Assembly (NCBI GenBank): GCA_027623235.1 | Contig: JAQBVJ010000031.1 | Location: 1 to 59,027, forward strand | Length of the DNA stretch: 59,027 bases | Reading direction: 5' to 3' | DNA from: Planctomycetota bacterium | Lineage (GTDB): Bacteria > Planctomycetota > Planctomycetia > Planctomycetales > Planctomycetaceae | Shown: piece after piece, positions 52,201-59,027 of the stretch | Layout of the letters: each line of letters opens with the position of its first letter | Numbering within the stretch: the stretch's first letter is position 1 | Program-made: the position numbers and the translations under genes | The notes under the pieces: model-generated | Databases searched by the model: none | The model's input: the letters and a program-made list of their open reading frames with translations, nothing else | Told to the model about the DNA's origin: nothing

Positions 52201-52872
52201 CGTCTCGTCTTCTGTGAGTTCGCTGGTTTCGGATTCGTCTTCGTTCTCGTCGGTCAGATCATCTTCGCTGTTGCCCTCAGCCTCTGTCGGAGTCTCGGCT
52301 TTAAGATCGGTCAGCTGATCCTGCGAGACTTCATCCGCGTCCGCTTCGGTCTCGTTTACCGCGGGCGTTTCCCCGTCGCCCGTCGTCTGTGTCTGGTGTT
52401 CGCCTTCGTCGGCCGTCCTGGCGTCGTCGGCCCGCGATTCATCGTCAGCTTCTGCCTCAACGCCAGCCTCTTTCCGCGACCGCAGTTGATCCAGCCAGGC
52501 GAGCTTCTCTCGTACCAGTTCGTGCTGATGCTCGGCTTCGAGCAGCGCCAGATCACCGACGTCGATATCCTGCCGCTCGGCCGGCGAGAGAAAGTCGACC
52601 ATCTCGACCGGAAGCAGGCTGCCAACGATCGTGCCGGTCGCGGTCGGGGTGAGACTTCCCAGCACGACTCGCGGCTCAAGATGCTCGGTGCTTTGGGTCG
52701 TCTGGGAGCTCTTCCGCCGCCGTGCTCGCCGGAGCTTCCACGGTTTCGGCTGATTCTGCTCGGATCGATTCCACCAGGACACGTGCCACCTCCCTGTGAC
52801 ATTTGTCCGAATTAATTCCGGACCGTCCGCATTTGACAAGACAGAGCCCTGTCCGAGCCCTGAACCGCGCAT
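49291..52872 (-). CDS. LEPR-type secreted metzincin fused to two GlcG/HbpS-like domains
   Basis: The 1193-residue protein has a basic N-terminus with the planctomycete LEPR motif (EHLEPRVVLGS) typical of secreted proteins. A long acidic Glu/Asp/Thr-rich linker (about 150-300) follows, then a zinc protease domain with HEIGHTLGADD (H441, E442, H445, D451) and a likely Met-turn M461 in DIMNG. The third ligand is Asp as in snapalysin. Two GlcG/HbpS (DUF336)-like domains follow, at about 507-620 (FAIDGAVAKARTAAFF) and about 927-1020 (FSIDVAVSKARNVAYYAD). The ATG at 52872 follows GGAGG. A GTG at 52782, also with a strong GGGAGGTG, would shorten it by 30 residues. HbpS-type domains can bind haem or small ligands, but the function of the fusion is unknown. 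Confidence 0.83.
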   Translation of the reverse strand: MRGSGLGQGSVLSNADGPELIRTNVTGRWHVSWWNRSEQNQPKPWKLRRARRRKSSQTTQSTEHLEPRVVLGSLTPTATGTIVGSLLPVEMVDFLSPAERQDIDVGDLALLEAEHQHELVREKLAWLDQLRSRKEAGVEAEADDESRADDARTADEGEHQTQTTGDGETPAVNETEADADEVSQDQLTDLKAETPTEAEGNSEDDLTDENEDESETSELTEDETDEDPAERTTNDGSAPIADRTDGYSPGSASPQGNSVADGAAPNAGVAAAGGEGTFAAADIASFFASNNSNTPVYSPQTDDSLSSFDANANVDPVQVRYDFRDLGQHANQITVAEQASATAALQAWTTATNGRLEFVRDTEAPASEIIVLGKGDLAAFNYQSEQGGTLAIGGGTPTLFEDGSIGVTGIAWLDAAETWDTQIENGASEGDTFDAFTVFAHEIGHTLGADDAASHRTGDIMNGIYDAERDVSAIEYAVRHHEFAALNPDFTPSGDGTYEMHAMITGYPQLPAGEVEGIIDFATAISPSRDAIIAVVDRSGNILGVRTEDGVSANITGNPEVLAFAIDGAVAKARTAAFFANGDPINGTFAPITSRLVRFISQSTVSYREVASNPNVLVPGSTVVSPVRTGTLPDGTPFAYGGVTADTNYYGPGLVAPIGLGGHFPPEIEHTPPVDLFHIEQTNRDGSVHPGSDGIRGTGDDITLTNRFDIDPAFVPTDTDGDPLTIDNNVPGQLRIGTPDSWGFVSGVYPEAQARGIATLPGGVPLYRDTNGDGVGETLIGGIGVFFPGENGTAEFEQGFAPGQTEAARTNASRVLEAEFIAVVAAGGSNQLNALVAGTKPAGHPVPDLDIPFGRLDLVGIQLQVIGPTAGLRGARQLVEFSHSLGDVGNIANVNGTAQDVLPGIDYRDGQTVPFGWLVTPHDGANISAAEVRQIIEQGIAQSESVRAAIRLPLGSRTRMMYAVTDLDGEVLGLFRQRDATIFSIDVAVSKARNVAYYADATVLDPLDQVTRTIEGTPVPAGTAFTNRTIRFLAEPNFPSGVDATMPGDFSILHDLSSGVAALGQNVPAQGKVNKTSLVEFQGPIPHTEFDLANGTVAGLTSFFPATNMRDPDNPEHTNGVIFFPGSTAIYDPVTGDLIAGFGVSGDGVDQDDVVTYNGAAGFLPPDAVLRADEVFVEGVRLPYAKFLRNPRG

Positions 52873-53246
52873 CGCCCCCTCCAGAGACCACACATGGCAT
52901 CCCCAAAATCGGAACAATCGGCACAGCCAGTGAAACCGAATTGACTGTTCAGGACAAAATACCGGAACGTATGCGACGTCCCTGGCCACATCCTGCCGGA
53001 ACTGCCACTGCGAACCTGATTTGTTGATTGAGCTAAACGGAATCTGTCATGTTTTCCTGACTAACCCAAGTTCCCCAGTAGTGGGGCAAAATTGGGTTTC
53101 TCGAAATTTATTTCGGTGCAGAATTGACGTAAGTCTTTTTGGCTCGGTGAAGGGATGAGCGAATCGGGCGTTCAGAAATCGGATCGGCGTTGTAGTGACG
53201 ACCTTTGATCTGGCCGGATTCGAATTCGGCGGTCGCATCGACCGCC

Positions 53247-54239
53247 ATGTTTATTCGGCAGTGTTTTCGAAACAAGGATGGGAAGCGACACGCCTGGTGG
53301 GCGCTCGTCGAATCGTACCGCACCGACGCCGGGCCGCGGCAGCGCGTGGTGGCCTGGCTGGGGAAGCTGGATGAAGCCGGACGGCTCGGTGTTGAACGGG
53401 CGGCGAGCGACGCGGAGAGGACCGGCGCGGGCGATGAGCACGCGACACGGCAGCTCACGCTGTTCGATCCGCCGGCTGATGATGGGCACACACCCGTCGA
53501 ACCGCAGTGGGTAGAAGTCAACGCCGCGGCCGTGCGTGTCGAAAACAAACGCAAATTCGGCGGGCCGTGGCTGGCTCTCGAACTGGTGCGGCGGCTCCAG
53601 CTCGATGAATTCCTCAAGGGTGTCATGACCACCGGTCGCGAACACGTCGCGTGGTGGCGGAGTGCGTTGATTCTGGTCGTGGCACGACTGTGCGATCCGT
53701 CGAGAGAACTGCATATCGCCGAACAGTGGTATGCGACAACGGCGCTGCCGGAACTGCTCGGTGTGCCGGCGGATCGCGTTGATGACAACCGGCTGTACCG
53801 GACGCTCGACCAACTGCTGCCGCACAAGGAACGGCTCGAAGTTCATCTGAAGAACCGCATGGGCGAGCTGTTCGATCTCGAATACGACCTGCTGATGTAC
53901 GACATCACCAGCACGTATTTCGAGGGGCAGGCGAACTTCGATCTGGCGCAGCGTGGCTACTCGCGCGACAACCGCATTGACTGCAAACAGGTGTGTATCG
54001 GACTGGTGGTCTCGCGGTGTGGCATGCCACTGGGATACGAGGTCTTCGCGGGCAATACCGCGGATGTCACGACTGTCGAACACATCGTCGAAACGATGGA
54101 GAACCGTTATGGGAAGAGCGACCGCATCCGGGTGATGGACCGCGGCCTCCGATGGAGGTGTGAACGCCGTGGGACTCGACGATTTGCGAGACGTGTCGAT
54201 CAAATCAAGACGATACTGCAGTCCGCCCACGGCGGGTGA
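53247..54239 (+). pseudogene. IS1634-like transposase, N-terminal part
   Basis: Starting at the ATG at 53247 (a TTG at 53205 is an alternative), the protein has the N-terminal DNA-binding-like region (GKRHAWWALVESYRT) and the first two catalytic acids, in MYDITSTYFEG and RVMDRG. Directly after MDRG (codon ending 54146) the sequence departs from the family. The 31 residues that follow are encoded by a foreign segment. The frame ends with TGA at 54237-54239, exactly where the second part resumes. Confidence 0.85.
54147..54235. other. 89-nt foreign segment interrupting the transposase
   Basis: The family sequence expected across this point is MDRG followed by a residue and VSEDN. Here 89 bases separate the codons for MDRG and for VSEDN, shifting the frame by two. 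The segment begins with part of a short hairpin, CCTCC-GAT-GGAGG (54146-54158). It has no coding similarity that I can see. Confidence 0.75.
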
Positions 54240-55138
54240 GCGAAGACAACATTGACTTCCTGCTGAAGGGCGGCCGGCGTTACATCGTGGGCACGCCGAA
54301 GTCGATGCTGAAGAAGTTCGAAGCCGAAGTGCTGGCGGACGACTGGAACACGATTCGCGACGGACTGGAAGTCAAGCTGTGCCGGCGGCCGCGAGACGAA
54401 TCGCCGTCCGACGCTGCGGACGACTCAGGCAGCGACGACGAGCTCTTCATTCTGTGCCGCAGCCGTGATCGCTCGAAGAAGGAGGAAGCGATGGTGCGTC
54501 GCTCGGAAGACAACATCGCCGCGCGCCTCACGAAGATGAAAGCCCGCTGCGAAAAACAGCAGCGTGATCCGATGAAGGTGGAACGCGAAGTCGGCCGGCT
54601 GCTGGGCCAGAACACGCGGGCCGCGCGGCTGTTCGAGGTGACCGTTTCAAAAACAGACGCCGGGTTCGCCCACCTGGAATGGAAGCAGGTCAAAGCCACT
54701 CGCGACTGGGCCACGCTGAGTGCGGGCTGCTACCTGCTGCGCACCAATGTCACAAACTGGACGGACGAGGAACTCTGGAAGGCCTGCATCCAGTTGACCG
54801 AAGCAGAAGCAGCGTTCCGGATCCACAAGAGTGATCTGACAATCCGCCCGATCCGGCACCAGAAGGAGGAGCGTGTGCTGGCTCACATCTTCGTGTGCTT
54901 CCTGGCGTATGTGCTGTGGAAGACGCTGGGCCAACTGTGCGATCAGGCCGGGCTGGGCAACGAACCGCGACGCGTGCTGTCGTCCCTGAGCGAACTGGAC
55001 CTGATGGATGTCGTGCTCCCGACCCGTCAGGGCCTGGAAATCCGCCGCCGCTGCCTCTCAACGCCGAACGATCACCAACAGATCCTCCTGGATCACCTCA
55101 AGCTCCGGCTCCCCAGAATAAACCAATCGCAAATGTAG
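54236..55138 (+). pseudogene. IS1634-like transposase, C-terminal part
   Basis: The frame begins GTG AGC GAA GAC and encodes VSEDNIDFLLKGGRRYIVGT followed by PKSMLKKFE, the normal continuation of the IS1634-type transposase after MDRG. The third catalytic acid is probably in LTEAEAAFRIHKSDL, followed by RPIRHQKEERVLAHIFVCFL. All catalytic residues are thus preserved, but split between two frames. The part ends about 50 bases before the right inverted repeat. Confidence 0.85.
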
Positions 55139-55310
55139 TGACGACTTTCGGCCTCAAGCACACGAAAACGCTATACATGCGACGGTTACTGGGGAACTTG
55201 GGCTAAAGGAGCGGTTGGGGTTCGACTCATGCTGGAGATTGGAAAATACGGCCTCTGTGAGGCTCCGTGTCTCTGGGTTTCCCGGAAAGTCCTCCTGCCG
55301 GCAGCCCGTC

Positions 55311-55338
55311 TTGACACATTTTTGGCCTCGCGGATAGA
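55311..55338 (+). promoter_or_regulatory. Candidate sigma-70-like promoter for the aminotransferase gene
   Basis: A consensus TTGACA is followed after 16 bases by GATAGA, a weak -10 match. It lies about 115 bases upstream of the chosen start of the DegT-family gene. Planctomycete promoters are poorly defined, so this is a candidate only. Confidence 0.3.
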
Positions 55339-55452
55339 AAACCGCACGTCCAGGGTGGCCAGAAAGCCGATTGATGGAAAGGACTTCCGTCGAATCGGCA
55401 CCTGGCGATGACGGCCGGCCTGACAATTTCCCTTTTGCGAATGGAGTCGCAG

Positions 55453-56667
55453 ATGACCAAGGCTCTCTCCTCAGATCAGACCACACCCGAGCCGATCCCG
55501 TTTATCGATCTGAAAGCTCAGTTTCAGACAATCCGCGAAGAGACCCTCGAAGCGGTCCAGCGCGTTTTCGAAAATCAGTCTTTCATTCTCGGCGACGAAG
55601 TTGCCGAGTTCGAATACGACCTCGCCCAGTACTGCGATTCGCGCGAGGCGATCGGCTGTGCCTCCGGGTCGGACGCTCTTCTGCTGGCACTCCTCGGCCT
55701 GGAAATCGGCCCGGGCGACGAGGTCATCACCAGCCCGTTCACGTTCTTCGCGACGGCCGGATCGATTACTCACTGTGGCGCGACGCCGGTGTTTGTCGAC
55801 ATCGAACCCGGTACATTCAACATCTGCCCCGAGGCGATTGAAGAAGCGATCACACCGAATACAAAAGCGATCATGCCCGTGCATCTGTTCGGCCAGTGCG
55901 CCGACATGGAGCCGATCTGGCGAATGGCGACCCGCTATGGAATCCCGGTGATCGAGGACGCGGCGCAGGCCATCGGTGCTGAGTATCGCGGTCGCCGCGC
56001 GGGAGTTCTCGGGCGAGCAGGCTGCTTCAGTTTCTTCCCCACGAAAAACCTCGGAGCGGCCGGAGACGCCGGCGCGATCACGACAGACGACCCGGAACTC
56101 GCCGCGCGACTGCGTCGACTTCGAGTTCACGGAGACGTCGGCGAATACCGGCATGCGGAAGTCGGATACAACAGCCGCATCGACGCGCTTCAGGCAGCCG
56201 TCCTGAAAGTGAAGCTCGGCCACCTGGAGACGTGGAGCGAAGCTCGACGGAGCAACGCGGCTCTCTGGCAGGAACTGCTCGGTGACCGCGGGCTCGAAGA
56301 CGCGATCGAACTTCCAGTCGAAGCTGCTGGCTGCCGACACATTTACAATCAATTCTCGATTCGAGTCCTGCATGGACGCCGGGACGAGGTGCTGCAGAAG
56401 CTGCGCGACCGGAAGATCGGCTGCACGATTTACTACCCGAAGTCGCTGCACCTTCAGGAGTGTTTTGCGAGCCTCGGCTACCGCGAAGGTCAGTTGCCGG
56501 AATCGGAACGAGCGGCCTCGGAAGTGCTCGCGTTGCCGATCTATGCCGAGATGCCGGAATCTCATCAGGTGCAGATTGCGGAGGCTCTCACCGAGATCGT
56601 CTGCGAAGCGCATTCCCGCTCGACCGTCAGCTTCCCGTTCGAAATGCCGGATTCCCGAGCGGCTTAG
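55453..56667 (+). CDS. DegT/DnrJ/EryC1/StrS family aminotransferase
   Basis: The 404-residue PLP enzyme should transaminate a keto sugar nucleotide, as in surface-polysaccharide or lipopolysaccharide synthesis. The family pattern is complete: IPFIDLKAQF, then GCASGSDALLLAL, then VIEDAAQAIGAEYRG, the PLP lysine K198 in FFPTKNLGAAGDAG, then GYNSRIDALQAA. The ATG at 55453 has GGAG 8 bases upstream, while in-frame ATGs at 55408 and 55441 lack such a site. No other sugar-nucleotide gene is adjacent. It lies just beyond the insertion sequence, which could have altered its upstream region. Confidence 0.93.
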   Translation: MTKALSSDQTTPEPIPFIDLKAQFQTIREETLEAVQRVFENQSFILGDEVAEFEYDLAQYCDSREAIGCASGSDALLLALLGLEIGPGDEVITSPFTFFATAGSITHCGATPVFVDIEPGTFNICPEAIEEAITPNTKAIMPVHLFGQCADMEPIWRMATRYGIPVIEDAAQAIGAEYRGRRAGVLGRAGCFSFFPTKNLGAAGDAGAITTDDPELAARLRRLRVHGDVGEYRHAEVGYNSRIDALQAAVLKVKLGHLETWSEARRSNAALWQELLGDRGLEDAIELPVEAAGCRHIYNQFSIRVLHGRRDEVLQKLRDRKIGCTIYYPKSLHLQECFASLGYREGQLPESERAASEVLALPIYAEMPESHQVQIAEALTEIVCEAHSRSTVSFPFEMPDSRAA

Positions 56668-56691
56668 TGGTCAGTTGAAAACGTCGAAACA

Positions 56692-56762
56692 ATTTAGCGG
56701 AGCGGCGTAAGCCGCCCGATTCTGCATCGACACACACAGACCGCACGGCTTTCGCCACGGAA
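56692..56762. repeat. Repeat family A, copy 3, between convergent genes
   Basis: TTTAGCGGAGCGGCGTAAGC with CGCCCG forms the left arm and ACCGCACGGCTTTCGCCACG the right arm, around CATCGACACACACAG. The arms are related to those at 21352-21423. It lies between two converging genes and may act as a two-way terminator. Confidence 0.65.
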
Positions 56763-56795
56763 ATTGCGACCCGTAAATTCAGCTTTGACGAACCA

Positions 56796-57827
56796 CTATG
56801 GACCAACCTGGACTTCGCGGTAGCCGGTCGAGTCGCCGGCCGCTCGGTTCATGCCGGGCGAGTTGAACTGCATTGTGATCTCACCGGTTCGGCTGACCGC
56901 GATGACGCCGCCTCGGACAAGTTGCTCGGGATCGTGAAGGACCGTGTGGACCGCCTGTTCGAGCGGCTGATTCAGTAACCGCATTCGGGCGGAGATGTCG
57001 TACGAAACCGCATGCCGGATGAAGTCCTCACCGGTCCCCGTGCACGACACGCCGCACGTTCGATTATCCGCGTAGGTGCCTGCCGAAATGATGGGCGAGT
57101 CTCCGATGCGGCCGTACTTCTTGTTCGTCAGCCCGCCGGTTGAGGTGCCGGCCGCGATGTTTCCGGCTCGGTCAAGAGCAACGCAGCCGACCGTGCCTCG
57201 CGCGTCGATCTTGTTTGAAGTCTTTCCCTTCTCGGCTTCCGCTTCGCTTGCGACAGCCTTTTTCCAGCTGGCTCGCTGGTAGTCCGTCGCGAAATACTCG
57301 TTGGGCACTCGCGAGATGCCGCGGGTCTCGTCGAAGCCGTCGGCGAATTTCTCGGCTCCGTCGGTGACCAGCAGAACGTGTCGCGTTTCGGTCATCTCCA
57401 GCCGCGCGAGAGAAATCGGATTCTTCACGGTGCTGACTCCGCCAACGGCTCCGGCGGCGCGCGTGCGGCCGTCCATGATCGACGCGTCCAGCTCGTGGCC
57501 GCCTGCCGAGTTGAACACCGCTCCTTTACCCGCGTTGAATTCCGGCGAGTCCTCCAGAACGCGGATCACCGCCTCAACCGTCAGCAGACTGCTTTTGCCT
57601 TCATCGAGCATCTTCGTGCCCAGCAGCAGAGCCTTCTTGAGCACAACGGCCTTCTCAAGTTGCCGAGCCTCGTCGACCGTCGAACCCAGCGTGCCGCCGT
57701 GAATGACGATTGCGAAGTCTTTCTTCATTGCAGCGTCCTTGTCCGCTGCACGCAGCGTCAATGAGGGCGAGATCAAACCCGTAATCGCAAGGCAGATCAT
57801 CAGGCGAAAAATATTGGAACGTTGCAT
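56796..57827 (-). CDS. Secreted isoaspartyl peptidase/L-asparaginase (Ntn hydrolase)
   Basis: The 343-residue protein belongs to the plant-type asparaginase family, which removes isoaspartyl residues or hydrolyses asparagine. The precursor self-cleaves before T212, which sits in [21 protein letters not shown] near the N-terminus, NAGKGAVFN and ELDASIMDG, and [15 protein letters not shown] are further family motifs. A signal-peptide-like start ([19 protein letters not shown]) suggests export, so the substrate may lie in the periplasm. The ATG at 57827 was chosen because a longer frame to 57923 adds an Arg-rich segment before the signal peptide. Confidence 0.92.
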   Translation of the reverse strand: MQRSNIFRLMICLAITGLISPSLTLRAADKDAAMKKDFAIVIHGGTLGSTVDEARQLEKAVVLKKALLLGTKMLDEGKSSLLTVEAVIRVLEDSPEFNAGKGAVFNSAGGHELDASIMDGRTRAAGAVGGVSTVKNPISLARLEMTETRHVLLVTDGAEKFADGFDETRGISRVPNEYFATDYQRASWKKAVASEAEAEKGKTSNKIDARGTVGCVALDRAGNIAAGTSTGGLTNKKYGRIGDSPIISAGTYADNRTCGVSCTGTGEDFIRHAVSYDISARMRLLNQPLEQAVHTVLHDPEQLVRGGVIAVSRTGEITMQFNSPGMNRAAGDSTGYREVQVGP

Positions 57828-58037
57828 CGATGGATTCCTCGTCGCTCCTGAGTTCAACTGTTGACGGCTGCGACCGTGAATCCGATCTCCCGCCAGGGAC
57901 GCCGTGCCACAGCCTGGATTCAACGAATGGCCAATGTGGCGGGTTTCTTTGAACTCTGCATCCCACCGGCAAAAGACGGGGTGTCACGCCTCTTCGTATA
58001 CTGAGGCAGACCACCTGACACCGACGGCGAGTGATTC

Positions 58038-58802
58038 ATGGCAGGCCTCGACGGGACGTCGAATTCGACTCCCGAACTGACTCGGACGGACCATCAGAAA
58101 TCTCCGCAAAACGGAGCACGCTCGCCGTGCGCCGTGAATTCCGCGGAAATCGGTTCTGCCGAAGACATCGACCGGCTGCCTGAACGACTTGCCAACGGCG
58201 ATGAAACAGCGCTGGAGCAGATTCTGAGGGAGTTCGGGCCACCGGTGCGAGGGCTGCTGGCTCGAAAATACTGCGGGGTGCTGGGCGAGGGCGATTTCGA
58301 AGACGTTCTCTCCATTGCCCTCTTCCGGGTCTGGCAGCATCGCGAGCGGTTTGATCCGACACGAGCTTCGCTCAAAGCGTGGTTCTATCGGATCGCGACA
58401 AACGCCGCTCGAGATGTGCTGCGGTACGGCTGGTACAAGGCCCGCCGCCTGGAAGTGTCTTACGAGGCTGCTTCGCTGGCTTCCGTCCGGACGATGGAAG
58501 CTGCCGAAGCGTTCTCGCAGAAAGAACAAAGTGGTGAGAACGATTCGGCAGACGTCGAGAACCCTGAACACGAAGAAGTCCGACAACTGCTCCGCGAGGT
58601 GCTCGCCACTTTGTCAGACGCCCAGCGGCGAATCGTCCTTGCGGACGCCGCTTCAAAGGAGGGCAAAGTGCCCAGCCAGGAACTGTCAGACGAATTAGGA
58701 ATTCCGCCGGCGACGATTCGCGTTTACCGCCGCCGGGCCATCGAGAAGCTCCGCAAAGAACTGGATCGTCGCGGGCTGAAACGGGAGTCAGAAAATGAGT
58801 GA
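58038..58802 (+). CDS. ECF-type RNA polymerase sigma factor
   Basis: The 254-residue protein has an N-terminal extension of about 40 residues without clear structure. A sigma-2-like region (about 50-135) follows, including FEDVLSIALFRVWQHRERFD and LKAWFYRIATNAARDVLR. A low-complexity linker leads to a sigma-4-like helix-turn-helix (about 195-250: SDAQRRIVLADAASKEG and ELSDELGIPPATIRVYRRRA). It should direct RNA polymerase to a small regulon. The next gene starts eight bases before its stop, so the two are translationally coupled, which is usual for ECF sigma factors and their regulators. Confidence 0.9.
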   Translation: MAGLDGTSNSTPELTRTDHQKSPQNGARSPCAVNSAEIGSAEDIDRLPERLANGDETALEQILREFGPPVRGLLARKYCGVLGEGDFEDVLSIALFRVWQHRERFDPTRASLKAWFYRIATNAARDVLRYGWYKARRLEVSYEAASLASVRTMEAAEAFSQKEQSGENDSADVENPEHEEVRQLLREVLATLSDAQRRIVLADAASKEGKVPSQELSDELGIPPATIRVYRRRAIEKLRKELDRRGLKRESENE

Positions 58803-59027
58803 CCCTCGAGAACGAGACGACATCTTCCGCAACCGCATTGCCGATGCGCTGCGCTGGTCCGAAGAAAATTCAGATGCGGCCATCGAGCGTGAGCTGGCCG
58901 AAATCGAAGCCGCCCCACTGCGGGACGATGAGGTTGCGAGAATTCTCGCAAAGACAACAGCGATGCGCGCTGATTCCGTCCCCTCTCCCCCTCAGGGGGA
59001 GAGGGTGCCCGAAGGGCGGGTGAGGGG
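58795..59027 (+). CDS. Partial gene coupled to the sigma factor, cut by the window end
   Basis: An ATG at 58795 opens a frame that overlaps the sigma factor by eight bases and runs to the window edge. It encodes MSDPRERDDIFRNRIADALR and then an acidic helical stretch (ENSDAAIERELAEIEAAPLR). By position it may be an anti-sigma or regulatory protein, but no zinc-binding motif or membrane segment is seen yet. From 58975 the frame is made of repeat family D, so the gene may be altered or truncated here. Confidence 0.55.
   Translation, partial: MSDPRERDDIFRNRIADALRWSEENSDAAIERELAEIEAAPLRDDEVARILAKTTAMRADSVPSPPQGERVPEGRVR
58975..59027. repeat. Repeat family D, copy 2, at the right edge
   Basis: TTCCGTCCCCTCTCCCCCTC continues with AGGGGGAGAGGGTGCCCGAA and GGGCGGGTGAGGGG. 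It shares TCCGTCCCCTCTC and the following hairpin layout with 49146-49193. It may continue beyond the window. Confidence 0.65.

Larger units (their letters stand above)
53061..55207 (+). mobile_element. IS1634-like insertion sequence with CTAA target duplication
   Basis: The element proper runs from 53065 to 55203. Its ends are CCCAAGTTCCCCAGTA (53065-53080) and the exact complement TACTGGGGAACTTGGG (55188-55203). Each end is directly flanked by CTAA (53061-53064 and 55204-55207), which reads as a 4-bp target duplication. It encodes one IS1634-type transposase, now in two frames because of an internal 89-nt segment. It sits in a gap between genes, so no host gene is visibly broken. Confidence 0.88.

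Overview
This window looks like chromosomal DNA of a planctomycete (Planctomycetota, probably the Planctomycetaceae/Gimesia-Rubinisphaera side). The reasons are a secreted protein carrying the planctomycete LEPR motif, an orphan secreted sulfatase, very large secreted or membrane-anchored proteins of unknown function, high-GC coding sequence, and many short palindromic repeats in the gaps. No rRNA, tRNA or CRISPR array was seen.

Layout. 0.25-6.3 kb: a FlgI-like lipoprotein, a strong hairpin terminator, and SMC. 6.3-10.6 kb (minus strand): a PhyH-type dioxygenase, a secreted protein of unknown function, and an SGSH-like sulfatase. 10.9-17.0 kb: a translationally coupled operon of five paralogous membrane-anchored proteins, the third cut short by a palindromic repeat. 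17.4-24.8 kb: a receiver/SpoIIE-type phosphatase, the glycogen debranching enzyme GlgX, a WD40 protein, a rhamnonate-dehydratase-like enolase-superfamily enzyme and a CPBP membrane protease. 25.1-35.1 kb: two giant membrane-anchored proteins that together look like three copies of one architecture. 35.1-42.2 kb (minus strand): a second enolase-superfamily enzyme, a YraN-type nuclease, a large zinc metalloprotease, a PP2C phosphatase and a LmbE-type deacetylase. 42.6-48.5 kb: a CehA/McbA-like metallohydrolase, a cupin, the remnant of a duplicated CehA tail, a propeller-like protein ending in a PLKGV repeat, and a PiT phosphate transporter. 48.5-52.9 kb (minus strand): a small secreted protein and a LEPR-type metzincin fused to two GlcG/HbpS-like domains. 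53.1-55.2 kb: an IS1634-like element with terminal inverted repeats and a CTAA duplication, its transposase broken by an 89-nt foreign segment. 55.4-59.0 kb: a DegT-type aminotransferase, a secreted isoaspartyl peptidase/asparaginase, and an ECF sigma factor overlapping a gene cut by the window edge.

How the genes relate. Most are independent housekeeping or catabolic units rather than one pathway. Two loci are the best candidates for undescribed biology. One is the five-paralog operon, whose products share one N-terminal membrane anchor and a C-terminal motif that recalls the pseudopilin GspG. The other is the 10-kb pair of giant ectodomain proteins. Function cannot be assigned to either from sequence alone.
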